64,000 bases of DNA from Fulvia fulva (GCF_020509005.1 NC_063012.1:10416001-10480000); one strand, 5' to 3'; positions 21,435 through 33,886 are shown, counted from the stretch's first letter. Numbers and translations are program-made. The notes: generated from the sequence alone by a model not told the origin.

Positions 21435-23030
21435 ATGAGGGTCGTCGTAATTGGCGCAGGACCGGTGGGTTCTCTTGCGGGTCTCTATGCTGCCCGGCGA
21501 GGCTGGGATGTCGACGTTTACGATCTTCGACCGGGTATGTTGTTGAGGTGTCGTTGCCATTGGACTCGCCACTGACTCAGACGCGAGACAGACCTTCGAG
21601 ATGAGGCAACCACGCCGCTCAACTTTACTAAATCAATGAACTTGGCTCTGTCAGAGAGAGGCATCAATGCCTTGCGCCACTCCGACTCCCCCGAGCTGCT
21701 CGCGGCAATCATGGCAGAGACCATACCAATGTATGGACGTATGATACACGGCAAAGATAGGACAGGGGCATTGACAGAGGCATCTCAACAATACGACATC
21801 CATGGTCGCGCCATCATGGCAGTGGATCGCGGTGATCTCAATGCTCGTCTTCTGGATGAGCTCGAGAGCCTGCCAAACGTGAAGCTTCGCTTCAACCACA
21901 AATTGACTGGTATCGACTTCCGTCGTCGCTTGGCCTGGCTCGAGCAGAAAGGCACGTCTAGGAGACCAAGCGCCGAATCGGACGGGATCAGGCGCAGCCG
22001 GAGGCCAGGAAGACCTGACGAGATTGAAATTGATTTCGATCTCATTATGGGCTGTGATGGCGCGCACAGCAGTGTTCGTTTTCACCTGATGAAATTTGCT
22101 AGGCTGGACTTCGAGCAGAGCTACATCGATACTCTTTGGTGCGAATTCAACATTCCGGCTGCGACAGCCGAGACAAGCAAGACACCATCTGGCAAAGATG
22201 GTTTCGCAACCAGTCCAAATCATTTGCACATCTGGCCCGGCAAGGATAAGATGTTCATCGCCATTCCCAGCGTTGACAAGTCGTTCACGTCGACTCTTTT
22301 TGCGCCAGATGCCGATTTCCAGGCGCTGAAGAAGGACCCGTCCAAAGTCGAATTGTTCTTCAACAAGCACTTTCCGGGCGCCGTGGATCTCATCGGACCA
22401 GAAGCTGTGCAGCGACAATTCGAGGAGAATCAGCATTTGCCGCTCATTAGTGTCAAGTGCTCTCCCCACTATTTTGGCCATAGTGGTGTCATCCTTGGAG
22501 ACGCGGCCCACGCTATGGTGCCATTCTATGGCCAAGGCATGAATGCCGGTCTTGAAGGCGTTCGCGTACTCTTCTCCCACCTGGACCGCTACCCAACTAC
22601 AGAAGAAGGGCGGGCAAAGGCACTTACCGCGTACAACGAAGAGCGCATTGCTGATGCTCACACAATCAACGATCTCGCCTTGTACAACTTCTGGGACATG
22701 CGTGAAGGTGTTCGGTCGTCGCTAGTGCTTCTGCGCAAGAGTATCGAGGAGTTCCTGTCCGATAAGCTTCCAAGCACGGGATTCGCAACGCAGTACAGCA
22801 GAGTCAGCTTCAGCAACCAGCGCTATTCAGAGGTCGCAAAGGCAGTCGCTCGTCAGAAAGATATCCTGCTTCGAGGTATGCTTGGGGCAGGACTGCTCCC
22901 GGTCGTCAGCATTGTCGCCGTTCTTGCGTGGCGTTGGCACCGTGGACGTGGTGCCCCCGACCTCTTGGCGAGTGTTCGACTTGCAGCTCGTCGTATGGTG
23001 CAGATGTTTCGGTCTACCATTGGGTCATGA
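21435..23030 (+). CDS. BNA4: Kynurenine 3-monooxygenase
   Basis: Two exons, 21435-21534 and 21592-23030, with a 57-nt intron, 512 aa. The FAD Rossmann motif is [21 protein letters not shown]. The substrate-side block YDLRPDLRD spans the intron, followed by [20 protein letters not shown] and [26 protein letters not shown] (here LE). A C-terminal hydrophobic helix (about residues 463-485, [13 protein letters not shown]) anchors the family in the mitochondrial outer membrane. The enzyme hydroxylates L-kynurenine with NADPH and O2 in the kynurenine route to NAD+. Other kynurenine genes are not seen nearby. Confidence 0.95.
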
Positions 23031-23214
23031 GTAATGACTCTAGACACGTAGACCAGAATGACAACCCCTCTCCGCTCATGTCTTCCGCCATCTGCCGCAC
23101 AGAGGCTCGCTGTCTCGATCGTGCCGTTTCCTTCTGTTGCAAGCTTGACCTTGGACGTGTTCAGGTACAGCCGTCTAACGATTCACATGCCATGTTCGCG
23201 CAGACAACGCTATA

Positions 23215-25121
23215 ATGGGCTGCAGCTTGAGTGTCCCGTGGCTGGACCATAAACGCCCGCCCCCTGCTGGAAGTTACGGCCTGAACTCATGGCTGGCGAG
23301 GAGTCTTGACCTGTGCTTGCCAGCTGCAAACAATGCCAGAGGTGCTCTTCCATCGCAGCCAGTCGAGTGGAATGTTTTCGCGAATGCGCGCGAGCGAATG
23401 GACTTCGGGAGTAAGGTCCTCTATCCTGCAAGCATGACCTAAGCCCATCGACTGACCACTTTCATGTCACAGGAGCCGCAGTCATCGTGCTTTCCGACAA
23501 TGGCGTCCACAAAATCAGCCACCTTCGTGCAAACATCATCTACCAATATTCCGCGACCCACAAAGGGGGAGGCTTCGTTGCTCAGATGGCAGTCATGGAC
23601 GACACGAAAGACATTGTCAAACATCGCATTATTGGCTTGAAGCCCTCTAACGACCGTCGAGGCGCATTCGTCCACCTCAAAGCCGAAGTCGAGCGCCAGT
23701 TCGACATCATCATCCAATGCAACCACAAGATTGTGTCCCCTGATGACTATGACGAGCCGCTAGCGAGGCAGATTCGAGCAACCTATTCTCAACAGAGCTT
23801 GCAGCCCCGTAAGCAGCCATCGAAACAGACGTCTCGTCAATCCATACGGCCAGCATCAGGCGCACAAGGAGCAAGCCCAGAGAAAAAGGAAGTCTCCGCA
23901 ACTATCACAGAACTCCCATTCGATTCTCAAGATAGCATACAGCTGGTGAAGCGGTCGTCAAGACAGGCATCCCATCAGTCCATCCCAATCCCAGAAGAGA
24001 AAGAAGTCTCTTCAAGGGTCACCGAACTCCCGTTCGATTCTCAAGACAGCATACAGCCGGCGAAGCGGTCGTCAAGACTGGCATCCCACCAGTCTCTCCC
24101 AATCCCAGAGGAGAAAGAAGTCGCCCAAAGGTTCAGCGAACTCCCGTTCAATTCTCGAGAGAGTGTACTGCCACAACAGCGGCCTGCAAAAGACACATCT
24201 CGTCCTTCCAACCTACCGTCATCCGGGGCAAGCCTAGCATATCACCATAGGCCGCCACCGAGAAAGAGATCTCGTCAATCCATACTGCCAGCACTACCAC
24301 TATCATACCCACCAGCGACAATCCCAGGAGGCAACCCCGTCCCGCACTTCATCAACACCCTCCCACCCGGCAGACGCCCACCCGAACCACGCCGCCCCCT
24401 CAACGTCCGATGCGGCCACCCCGCCGAGCTGTCCCGACTCTACAACATCCCCGAATCCGAAGTCATGGCCGCAAGACGTGGTGGGCGCACCTACAAGCTT
24501 CCTGCTCGTCACTCAGCCTGGAACGACCCTCGCATGCGTCCTCAAAAACCGCGGCCTGACTCCTGGTCATCTCCCAGCGCCCACACCGGCTTGGCGGCCC
24601 CATTACCCAGCCTGCATCCAGCAATGGCCCTCCACTCCTCCAAGGCTCCAGGAATGAACCCATACCTCTCCGCGCCTTCAGAACCAATCTCGATCTCACG
24701 CCCCGCACCCAGACCCCCTGCCACCTTCACCCGCACCGCCCCCCAGCCCGTGCCGCAAACCCCCCTAATCCAACATTGCGGCCGTTACGGTACCGGTGCA
24801 AACCGTCAAATCGACGACGCAATCACCTTCGACCCGTGCGCGAGACACTACAAGTCCACTCTGGATTTGCAGAGCTATATGAACGACGTCTACACACGTA
24901 GTGACACCAAGCTGGTACGTGTCAAACCGTGCGACCCTGAAGCCCCACCCGAGGCAGCACCCAAGAGGCCCCCAGGGCCAGGGGTGAGAGCGCAGAGGGA
25001 GCATGAGGCTGCCGATGCGAAGAGGCGAGCGATGGGGGTGAAGAGGGTGCATCCTGATGAGGATAACTGGGAGGGGTTCATGGCGAGGATGCAGCAGCGG
25101 CGGTTGCAGAGGCCGGGTTGA
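23215..25121 (+). CDS. Orphan Ser/Pro-rich protein with internal tandem repeats and predicted N-myristoylation signal
   Basis: Not a family I know. Two exons, 23215-23410 and 23473-25121, with a 62-nt intron (branch CTGAC), about 614 aa. It begins MGCSLSVPW: Gly2 with Ser6 is a good N-myristoylation signal, and Cys3 a likely palmitoylation site. Residues 1 to about 160 look folded (VIVLSDNGVHKISHLR, KGGGFVAQMAV, VERQFDIIIQCNHKIV). From about 190 to 310 there are three degenerate copies of a roughly 39-residue unit with core ELPFDSQDSIQ followed by a Lys/Arg/Ser block and HQS(I/L)PIPEEKEV. The rest is Pro/Arg-rich and disordered, ending in a basic Arg-rich helix. It may be a membrane-tethered scaffold; that is inference. 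Confidence 0.7.
23885..24215 (+). repeat. Degenerate in-frame tandem repeat, about 117 bp unit, three copies
   Basis: Three consecutive copies of one protein-coding unit inside the orphan gene. Copies 1 and 2 share ELPFDSQDSIQ, KRSSR and HQS exactly. Copy 3 has drifted (ELPFNSRESVLPQQRPA). The DNA of copies 1 and 2 is also visibly similar, which points to recent duplication. Confidence 0.75.
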
Positions 25122-25549
25122 ACAGCCTCCTGGGCTTCAAGCAGATCAGTTGTGGGAAGGTCGTCTAATGGAAAGACGCATGAGGGGCCCTAGCTGTCTC
25201 ACCATTTTGACATGCGACGGGTGGCAATTCTCCGCCAGTACCATACCAAACTCTTGGAATATAATATTCGACTCCTACTCTACTTGAGGGGTGTGGGAAT
25301 GGGAGGAGGTAATGTTGGTGCAGGTCCGTGGTTTTTTTAAGAGCGCGGTTCACTCATTCATCGCTGCTATGTCTGCGTCTAGTCCAGCCAGTTCTATAAT
25401 GTTACAAGCGCGAAAACAGAAAAAAGTATGTAGCCTCCCATGTATCCATAACGTACATCCAAACCCGCAATCTAATCATTCTGATTCAATCCATACACGT
25501 CGCCTCGACAGCCCTCTCCAAGCTGTCACCCTCTCAACATCCAACCCCT
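25122..25549. other. Convergent 3' intergenic region
   Basis: Between the 3' ends of the orphan gene and the RBR ligase gene. An A-box-like stretch near 25158-25175 was considered and rejected as a tRNA. Confidence 0.4.
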
Positions 25550-26779
25550 TCAATCTCGCGTCTGGCGTCTCAGCTCCTCAAACTCCCCCCTCACCGCAAG
25601 CTGATAGCTATCAACAATCCTCCTGAGCGTCGGAAACCTCCCAAACCCCACCTCCCCAACATCCTCCACCATATCCTCCAAATCCTCCTGCAACGTATCG
25701 CCCGCATTGAACACAATCTGCCTGACAGTCTGATTCGTCTCGGAGCGAATGGTGTACAGCTCCACAAGGCTGCTGAGCATCTCCGCGAGATCGGCGACCG
25801 CGTCGAACCTGAATGGGAAAGGTTCGTTGAAATGCCCTTCGTCGTGTTCGTCCTCGAGGCGGTTCGCTTCGTGGGCGATGCGGTCGAGCTCGCGGCGGTC
25901 GAGTTTGCGGAGGATGAGCTCGGGGGAGTCGTCGGGTTGGATTGCGGTGGGGAGGAGGTCTTGTTGGCTGCGGTCGCGGAGGATGTTGATGGCTTCTCGG
26001 CGAGCGGGATCGACTGGGAAGAGGTTTGCGGGCAGGAGGTCGAACATGGCTGGGTCGTCGTTGAATAAAGCATTAGCAGCGCCAGGCTGATTATACTTCG
26101 GACACGGCTTGCCTGAATCCCAATGATGCGACGCCGCATCCGCTTCCTCGCCACAGATATAGCAGAAATGCGTCCGGCACGCGGGGATCGAACAGACGAG
26201 ATGATTGCATCCATCTTGCAGCTGCACGACTCCACCGCAGCCTGGGCACTTCTGATAATCAGTGCCTCGATTGAGCTCCTTGAGCGTCTCCGCCTCATCA
26301 ATCGGGTCCTTACACTCGTGCTCCTTCAACGCTCCCTCGATGAGACCGCCGCAGCAGGTACAAGTCCTCGCGTCACAAACATCACACTTCCTGCCAGCCG
26401 GACGCGCGGACTTGAGGCCGAGGAAGCGGCCACAGGTGTCGGACTGCTTGATTTCTCCATCCTTTCCAGCGCAGTGAATTCTCTCGCCAGGCAGGACGGC
26501 ATACAGCCGCGTCCTCTCTAGCCAAGCCTCGAGAAAGATCTTGGGAAAGAACGGAGCGAAATCGAAGATGTTGAGTTCCGAATCACCCCAACGGACGGGG
26601 TATTGGGATTCGTCCTTGAGAGCGGCGAAGAATTGGGGTTTGATGCCGGAGTCGAAGCAGCCTTTGCAGACGGCGTCGCCTTTGATGGTGATGGAGGTGT
26701 CGTGGTGGGTGTCGTCGCAGATTGAGCATTCGAATGTGCTGGGTTGCGTGGTCATGCCGCTTGGGGAAGGGGCGGTCAT
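25550..26779 (-). CDS. RBR-type (RING-IBR-RING) E3 ubiquitin ligase
   Basis: Intronless. 409 aa from the ATG at 26779; an in-frame ATG at 26917 would add 46 residues that look like translated leader. Zinc-binding blocks in order: a reduced RING1 (CSICDD...CKGCF); an IBR block (CGRFLGL...CDVCDARTCTCCGG...H.C); and RING2 (CPGCGGVVQLQDGCNHLVC...HFCYICG) with the Cys of GC-N-H-L as the expected thioester residue. This is the fungal IBR-domain group. It should take ubiquitin from an E2 onto its own Cys and then to a substrate, which is unknown. The C-terminal third is helical and charged, with no known domain. Confidence 0.85.
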   Translation of the reverse strand: MTAPSPSGMTTQPSTFECSICDDTHHDTSITIKGDAVCKGCFDSGIKPQFFAALKDESQYPVRWGDSELNIFDFAPFFPKIFLEAWLERTRLYAVLPGERIHCAGKDGEIKQSDTCGRFLGLKSARPAGRKCDVCDARTCTCCGGLIEGALKEHECKDPIDEAETLKELNRGTDYQKCPGCGGVVQLQDGCNHLVCSIPACRTHFCYICGEEADAASHHWDSGKPCPKYNQPGAANALFNDDPAMFDLLPANLFPVDPARREAINILRDRSQQDLLPTAIQPDDSPELILRKLDRRELDRIAHEANRLEDEHDEGHFNEPFPFRFDAVADLAEMLSSLVELYTIRSETNQTVRQIVFNAGDTLQEDLEDMVEDVGEVGFGRFPTLRRIVDSYQLAVRGEFEELRRQTRD

Positions 26780-27206
26780 GGTGGGTTTGCGTGTGGGTGG
26801 TGTTGGCTCTATCAAGTGGGTTGTGATTGTTAGGTGGAGATCGGTGTGGTGATTTGATAGATTGAAGAGGAGAGTGCTGTGATCTGGGAGGAGAGTCGAG
26901 TCTTCGCCCTGGACCATATTTATGAGGTCGAGGATAGGTTTGTGTGCTTTGTGTTATCGAGTAGTCACTAGCCAACAATGCCGTTCATTCACTTGAAGTG
27001 GTTTCGAGCTCGGATCATCAGTACAACAATGCCTTTGTATTCACCTAAAGTGGGTTGACATCGAATGGATGAACGTAACTGGCGGGCGGGTCTTGAGAGT
27101 ACTGCGAGGCATCTCGGGATTAATGCCATGCCTCAACTTCGAGGCTAGACGAGAATGATTGATTCGATCTGATACAGGTTCGACTTGCGACATTGTCCAA
27201 GCTCGA
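26780..27206. other. Intergenic region
   Basis: Upstream of the RBR ligase and downstream of JIP5. No gene recognised. Confidence 0.4.
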
Positions 27207-28505
27207 TCAATCCAGGCCAGCGAAGTTGAAGTTGCTCTCCGTAACAGGTTGACCCTTGCCGCGCTTCTTCTTCTTGTTGTGTCTGCGAGATCTCTCATCA
27301 TCGCTACTATCATCGTCATCATCCTCCTGCTCGCTGTCATCGCTATCTTTCGCAGACCGCTTCAGCGCAGCACCGTCGTCATCGCCATCATCCTCTTCAG
27401 CCTCTTCGGCTTCGATGCTCTCCTGCCACACTTTGATGGTCTGACCACCACCGGAGATCATCCTTCCTCCAACGTCAAAGCTTAGTGCCACCACGCCCTC
27501 CACTTCATCGTGCTGTACTTCGCCAACGACTTTGTTTGGGCCAATGTGCACGAAGCGGATTTGACCATCCCCCATGCCCACTGCGACCTTCTTGCCGAAA
27601 GCACCGATGCCATCTGGGATGTGGGTCATGCAGTCCAAAGTCTCCTTCTCCCGGCTGACAGTGATGCGCTCGTCTTGATCGTCCCATTGGCCCTTCTCCC
27701 ACAGGGTGATGACTCCGTCGCCGGCTCCGACCACTGCCTTCTCGCCTGTGCTGCCGCTGCTCTTCTTTGCGGGCAAGCCTGTCAGATATAGACAGGACAG
27801 CAGCAGTTCTTCTTGGTCTTCACTTTTCGCTAGCACACCTCGTCGCAGGTCGGTCAAGGCCAAGGTCGTGCTTCCAGTAGTGAGCCATTGCTTGCTGTAT
27901 CCAGAGGTGGAAGCTGCAGACGGTGGAATTGGACATAGCGAGGAGATGTAGTCGGCGTGTGGGTGGTACACCTGCGAAGGTCTGGAGCTGGCGAAGGCAG
28001 TCTTGGAGTCGGATAGTGGGATGCTCGGTGCAGGGTCGCGCAAATCGCAAAGATGCAACGCGCCGGAGTCGGTAGAGAGCAGCAGAGTCTGTGGACTCAG
28101 CGCATGCACTACAGTCGGCGCATCGACCCCGTCCCGAGATGTGGATGGGTCAATGGGTATGGCGATCTTGCCAGTGACTCTGCCCGTCTCGCTGTCGGCC
28201 GCCTTGACGATGCCATCGGTGCCCGCCGAATAGAGCTGCCTCCCATCGGTGCTGTAGGCCAGACACCGGCAGCTGCCTTTGTGTCTCTTTGTCCGCCAAG
28301 TCGTGTCCACCACATCGGTGCCGTTGCTGCCTCTCCGGCCCTTTGTCTTCACATGCCCAGCAGCCGCGTCGTCCTCCACGGGCGGCAGCTTGAGCTGGGC
28401 CGCATGGCCGCTGCTCAGTCCGACCGTCACCAGCGCCTCAGTCGGATGGACGGCCTGCGCGAACAGGTCCGACTCGAGCGGCAGCGTGCAAATCGTGTCA
28501 AACAT
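27207..28505 (-). CDS. JIP5: WD-repeat ribosome biogenesis protein JIP5 (WDR55 homologue)
   Basis: Intronless, 432 aa. It starts [21 protein letters not shown], as JIP5 proteins do. WD40 blades follow through about residue 350, for example [23 protein letters not shown] and [11 protein letters not shown]. The C-terminal tail is strongly acidic and then basic (EEDDGDDDG..., [12 protein letters not shown]) and ends NFNFAGLD. The family is nucleolar and needed for 60S subunit assembly. It is divergently paired with the GH36 gene across 483 bp. Confidence 0.93.
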   Translation of the reverse strand: MFDTICTLPLESDLFAQAVHPTEALVTVGLSSGHAAQLKLPPVEDDAAAGHVKTKGRRGSNGTDVVDTTWRTKRHKGSCRCLAYSTDGRQLYSAGTDGIVKAADSETGRVTGKIAIPIDPSTSRDGVDAPTVVHALSPQTLLLSTDSGALHLCDLRDPAPSIPLSDSKTAFASSRPSQVYHPHADYISSLCPIPPSAASTSGYSKQWLTTGSTTLALTDLRRGVLAKSEDQEELLLSCLYLTGLPAKKSSGSTGEKAVVGAGDGVITLWEKGQWDDQDERITVSREKETLDCMTHIPDGIGAFGKKVAVGMGDGQIRFVHIGPNKVVGEVQHDEVEGVVALSFDVGGRMISGGGQTIKVWQESIEAEEAEEDDGDDDGAALKRSAKDSDDSEQEDDDDDSSDDERSRRHNKKKKRGKGQPVTESNFNFAGLD

Positions 28506-28988
28506 CGGCTGCAGAGGGTGTGCTGTGTGTCTTGCTGGACCATTTCTTCAGCGTCTGGTCTGCGAGCTTCCGGCGCCATGCATCTTCGGTGAGCTTCGCG
28601 CCCTTTTGGCACGTCCTTCTCACCAGCATCACCTCTAGGCTCTAGCCCCAGCACATGCATGTTCCTGCACATGACATGACGTGCTGCGGTGGAGATGAGA
28701 GGTACGTGTGGGTCTACTATGTCAAGACATCTCTGCTTCGACGCTGTAGTCCATGTGCTGCATTGCCACTGCAAGCTGACTGCTGACCACTCCCGACTCG
28801 CATTGCCCTTCCCTACTTCGAACAGACGAACTTACCATGGTCCTCAGACCCACCAAACAGAAACAGATCTCCTTCGGCTGTAAGCATGGCTGCATGGAAA
28901 GAACATACCGGGGCATCCACCTTACGCCCATGCAGATTGTGACACACGTACCGGCCAGAGAGTCTACCCGCCACCGCCTGATCCACAG
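28506..28988. promoter_or_regulatory. Divergent promoter region JIP5 / GH36
   Basis: 483 bp between divergent start codons. Both promoters must lie here. No further structure recognised. Confidence 0.4.
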
Positions 28989-31793
28989 ATGACCGACAAC
29001 ACCGACGACCTTCTCCCAGAGCAATTGCCACCGAAACAATCGAAGCCAGTTGTTGATCCTTCAGAGCGCACATCACAAGCCGACGACATGTACCTCAAAG
29101 TCACCTGCTCTCCACCTTTGGGGCAGGCCACTACCATCTCTCGGCACAGTGGATGTGTCCGCTTCAACGTCCTGCTTGAGACTAACGCTCCAAGTCGAAC
29201 CGAGCCGCAGCAACCTCAGGTCGCTATATGGCATAATCATGGAGGCGAGCACGACTGGGCTGAGCTACCTCTAGCTCCTACAGAGGACTGTGAGCATGTC
29301 ATGCTGCTGAATCGACCAAGAACGACTAGCATTACCTCAAAATGGTTCTCAGCAGAACTGTCTGGCATGCCAAAGCATGGCCAAGTCACGAAATTCACAG
29401 TCAAGTTCTCTGTCGACGACTCCCACGAATGGCGATGGATCAAGGGCACGACTGGCGTTGAGGATGGCGAGCTGCATTACCAGAGTGCCGACTTCACTAA
29501 GCATTCGTCCTACGATCTGAAGCACTGGTTCAACGACACCAGCTCAGATATCAAGGTGCAAAGTGAGCGTCCCGACACGGAGAACACGCATCTGTACTCC
29601 CTGACATGCCCCGTTGCACCTGCGAAAGGCGAGGACTCGGGTTGGCAGCATCATCAGCTTGGCACACCTAATCACTCTTCCCGATGGTTCAGCTTGGTAC
29701 GGATATGGTCCCCATGGCTTGCACCACGACAGGGCAAAGGGAAACTGGATCTTGACAAAGACGCAATTCTTTCGTCATTCCTCAGATCGGATGGATTACG
29801 TGTTGTGGTGCTAGGTATCAGTGGCGTTGACGATGTAGTCACGACTCTGATCAATGACAGACATGGTAACGTGATCATCAAGAGCCGCAATGACAGGACC
29901 GAGACGGGATCTGCTACAGTACTGGTTGCTGTAGCGGAGAGCTTTGAAGTGGCGAATGCGGCTGTATTCTACCATGCTAGGAAAGTGGTTGGTCCCTATG
30001 GGACTACAGCTGTTGGGAACGAAATCAAGACTATGACGGATGGTGTCAAGGATGAGTGGCTGGAAGAGGTATGAGCCTAGTTCGCTACTACGGATCATAT
30101 GCTAATCGTCGACAGTGGTATGATGGACTTACATACTGCACGGTAAGGATCGCCCCGATTGGAACCCCTTCCATCCAAGACATAGCGATACAAGTTCTAA
30201 CCCTACTTTTAGTGGAACGGCCTGGGTCAGAACCTGACCTCTCAGAAGATCTTTGATGCTCTGGATGCCCTCTCGAAGGAAAACATCAACATCACTAATC
30301 TAATCATCGACGATAACTGGCAGTCGTTGTCGAAGGGGGACACACAATTCGTGCGTGGCTGGTCAGATTTCGAGGCGAACAAGGAAGGATTTCCAGAAGG
30401 CATGAAAGCCACCACCAAAGAGATCCGAAAGAGGCACCCCAACATCAACCACATTGCAGTCTGGCACGCAATCCTCGGATACTGGGGTGGCGTTGACCCC
30501 AACGGCTGGATCGCGAAGAACTACAAGACCATCGAGGTGGAGAAGGAGCCAGGCGTTGCTGGTGGCAAGTTCACAGTGGTGGCAGCTGAGGATGCCGGCA
30601 GAATGTACAATGACTTCTACGCCTTCCTTTCGGACGCAGGTGTCGACTCGGTCAAGACGGATGCCCAGTTCTTCCTCGATCTGCTGCTACACGCGCCGGA
30701 TCGTAGAGCCCTAATCACGGAGTACCAAGACGCCTGGACAATCGCTCATCTCCGCCACCTCAGCAGCAGAGCCATTTCCTGCATGTCGCAGTCACCACAA
30801 TTACTCTTCCACAGTCAATTGCCGAAGAACAAACCTCGCCTGCTCGTCCGCAACTCCGACGATTTCTTCCCAGAAGTCGCCGCCAGTCACCCGTGGCACA
30901 TCTTCTGCAACGCTCACAACAGCCTTCTGACACAACACCTCAACGTGCTCCCCGATTGGGACATGTTCCAAACCTCCCACGAATGGGCCGGCTTCCACGC
31001 CGCAGCACGCTGTGTCAGCGGCGGGCCGATCTACTTCACAGACACACCAGGCAAACACGACATCACCCTAATCCGCCAAATGACAGCCCAAACTCCTCGC
31101 GGCAAAACCGTCATCCTCCGCCCCTCAATCGTGGGCAAATCAACAGACCCCTACAACAGCTACAACTCCTTAACAATGCTGAAGATCGGCACATACGTAG
31201 GCTACGCACAAACCGGCACCTCCATCCTGGGAATCTTCAACGTCTCCCCCCAGTACCTAAACGAATTCATCAACCTCTCCTCCTTCCCGGGGACAGAAGA
31301 AGGCCAATACATCGTGGGCTCCTTCCAAACCGGCAAAATCTCAAAACCCATGAAGCGAGGCGATCACCACGCCCTCGTCGGCCTCGAACTAGACCCCCAG
31401 ACCTGGGAAATCTTAACAGCCTACCCCCTCCGCCCCTTCCCCCTCCACAACAACCCCATCAGCGTCGCAATGATGGGCCTCATCGGCAAAATGACAGGCT
31501 CCGCGGCCGTCACGGGGCTGGATATGTACGTAGAATCCAACGGACGCCTGAGGATCTGGACGAGTTTGAAGGCGTTGGGGGTTTTGGGTTTGTACATTTC
31601 GGATTTGCCGGAGAGGAGCATGGAGGATTCGTTGATGGTTATGATCTTTGGGAAGCCGGTTCCGGTGGAGGCTGTGAGGATTAGTGAGAGGGATGAGCGT
31701 GTTTTGGAGGTGGATGTTGAGAGGGCGTGGAGGGAGAGCGGGGAGGATGCGGGGTGGAGTAATGAGGTTAGTGTTGAGATTTTTATCCATTGA
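28989..31793 (+). CDS. GH36-type protein: raffinose synthase / alpha-galactosidase Sip1 family
   Basis: Three exons: 28989-30068, 30116-30142 (27 nt, nine residues WYDGLTYCT) and 30213-31793, with introns of 47 and 70 nt, about 895 aa. The N-terminal half is a beta-rich domain. The C-terminal half is a GH36 barrel: WYDGLTYCTWNGLG, LIIDDNWQS, IAVWHAILGYWGG, VKTDAQFFLD (expected nucleophile Asp) and VLPDWDMFQTSHEWA (expected acid/base Asp). No signal peptide, so it is probably intracellular. The family covers alpha-galactosidases and galactosyltransferases; activity cannot be assigned more closely. The short middle exon holds a conserved barrel motif, so skipping it would be destructive. Confidence 0.9.
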
Positions 31794-32004
31794 GGAGAGG
31801 AGGGTGTTGTTGGGAGGTAGGGAGGGTGGGAGATTGAGAATGCAGGTGCGACTGATGGATGGACGGGAGCATGGAAGTAGGATGATCATTCAAGTCATTT
31901 CATTTTAGACAGACTTTATGTCTGTACTCAAACTCATCAACGTTGGGGTGGTCTTGCGGCCAATATAGGCCTGCATTACCTCTGCCCTCGGGGTATTGCT
32001 ATCA

Positions 32005-33472
32005 TTATGCTTTGGCAGCACCGGCCTTGATAAGTAGGATATCACCATCCTCGACCACATAGTCCTTGCCCTTCGTCATGATCTTACCCTGCGCCTTCAC
32101 AGTAGCCTCATCGCCGAGCTCCTTCAAGATATTGTAGTTGTACACAATACACTGAATGAAAGTCTTCTCAAAGTCACCGTGAATGATACCAGCTGCTTGA
32201 GGAGCCTTGGTGCCGTTTCGTAGTGTCCATTGTCGTACTTCGTCTGTGCCTGTGGTGAAGAAGGAGCCGAGGTTGAGGGCTTTGCGCATGGTGGTGATGA
32301 TCTTGGGAAGGGCAGACTTGGTTCCGAGCTTCTTGGCCTCCTCTTCTGCTTCTGCGTCTGTCTCGAAGCGGGTGAGACGATCCTCAAATGAAACGGAGAT
32401 GGGGATGATTGGGTCGCCGGGAGCGTGCTCCTTTACCCACTCGGCAATTTTGGGCAGGTGCTTGTTCTTTTGGCGGATGTAGTCCTTTTCGCTGAGGTTG
32501 ACGAGGAAGACGACTGGCTTGGCGGAGAGGAGGAAGAGTGGGTTGATGACCTCGACCTAGGGGTGTTCAGGTCAGTAAAGTACAGGGCAGAATTTGCTGG
32601 ACAGTGTATAGATGACAGGGTTGCTTCGAAATCAGATCGGACGTTCTATCACGACACCTCTTGCGTTATATGGTGAGGGTTCTAAGAGCTGGGATTATAG
32701 AGATTGGATCTCTGGTTCATCATGGAAACAGGGGAGAAACATTAGGAAAGGGATGATCAAACGTACCTCTTTCGGTGACCAGTCGTTCTTGCGCACGTCC
32801 TTGCCGGCCTTCAGGTGCTCGAGGATCTTCTCGACTGTGGCTTGCTCTTCCTTGAGCTTCTTCATCTCAAGTGACTGACCTCCTCGTCGAGTCTGCTTCA
32901 CGAGGTTCTCGTGTGCCTTCTCCACGAACTCGATGTCCTTGATTCGAAGCTCTTCGCTGATGATGTCGAGGTCACGGATCGGGTCCACATCTCCCTCAAC
33001 GTGAATAATCTCAGCATCGTCGAAGCAGCGCACGACCTGGAAGACGGCATCGACGGCTCGGATGTGTGACAAGAAAGCGTTACCGAGACCCGCACCAGTC
33101 GAAGCGCCTCGCGTCAGACCAGCGATGTCGTAGACAGTCATGTGGGCGGGCACCTCGGACTTGGGCTTGTACTGCTTGACCAGCCAGTCGAAGCGGTCGT
33201 CGGGCACGATGACACGTGCCTCTTCTGGGTCGATGGTGGCATAGGGAAAGTTGGCAGGATTACCGAGCGAACACTTGGTAAGGGCCTGGAAGAAGGTCGA
33301 CTTCCCTACGTTGGCGAGACCGACCTGTGCGCGGGTGAGTTAGTGTTTCTTCGTGATGGCATGCGCAGAGCACGCACAAGTATGCTGCCGTACATACGAT
33401 CCCACTCTTCAAGTTGTTGCCAGGGCGGCCCAGGAGGACCTTCTCCTGCTTGACCTCCTTCTTGGGCGGCAT
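32005..33472 (-). CDS. OLA1: Obg-like ATPase OLA1 / YchF
   Basis: Three exons: 33472-33398, 33324-32767 and 32556-32005, with introns of 73 and 210 nt, 394 aa, the usual family length. It starts MPPKKEVKQEKVLLGRPGNN. The P-loop GLANVGKST is completed across intron 1. The DIAGLTRGAS switch and NLSEKDYIRQKNK (the NxxE variant that gives ATP over GTP preference) follow. The C-terminal TGS domain ends near QAAGIIHGDFEKTFI. The protein is a ribosome-associated ATPase linked to stress response. The 210-nt second intron is the longest in the window. Confidence 0.96.
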
Positions 33473-33886
33473 CTTCTTCTTCTTGCTGGTGCTGCTGGCG
33501 TAGGCGCGATGCTGGTGTTGGTGGTAGACGCAAAGTCCAATGACTCTCGGCGCGGCGGGCAGAGGTCGCAGGGAGGTGGTCAACGCAGAGCCTGCTGCTG
33601 AAAGTGGAATTGAGGCGTGAGAAAAGAAAGTGAAGGGGTTGGCGAGTTTGAGCGACACTTTGAAAGCTGAGCGACGGCGGCTCTGCGTCGAGGGTGCTGC
33701 ACGTAAGTGGGATGAATTAGGAGCTGCAACAAAAATCTGCAGTGATGCTCGGAGAGTCGGAGGGCTCGCTTGTCGACGCCTGAGGCACGAAGGGCCCACT
33801 CAGCTTCACTGCATGGAGCAGACAAAAGACAGATTGAACTGATCTGTCAAGGTTGATTGCATGCTCTATATGCACAAGACCATGAC
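33473..33886. other. Intergenic region
   Basis: Upstream of OLA1 and downstream of GCN20. The open frame extending OLA1 upstream (to 33799) has no family similarity and is probably leader sequence. Confidence 0.4.

Noticed and set aside
25155..25230. A-box-like GTCTAATGG with a short GTCT/AGAC stem
   Set aside because: No B box, no anticodon arm and no acceptor pairing downstream.
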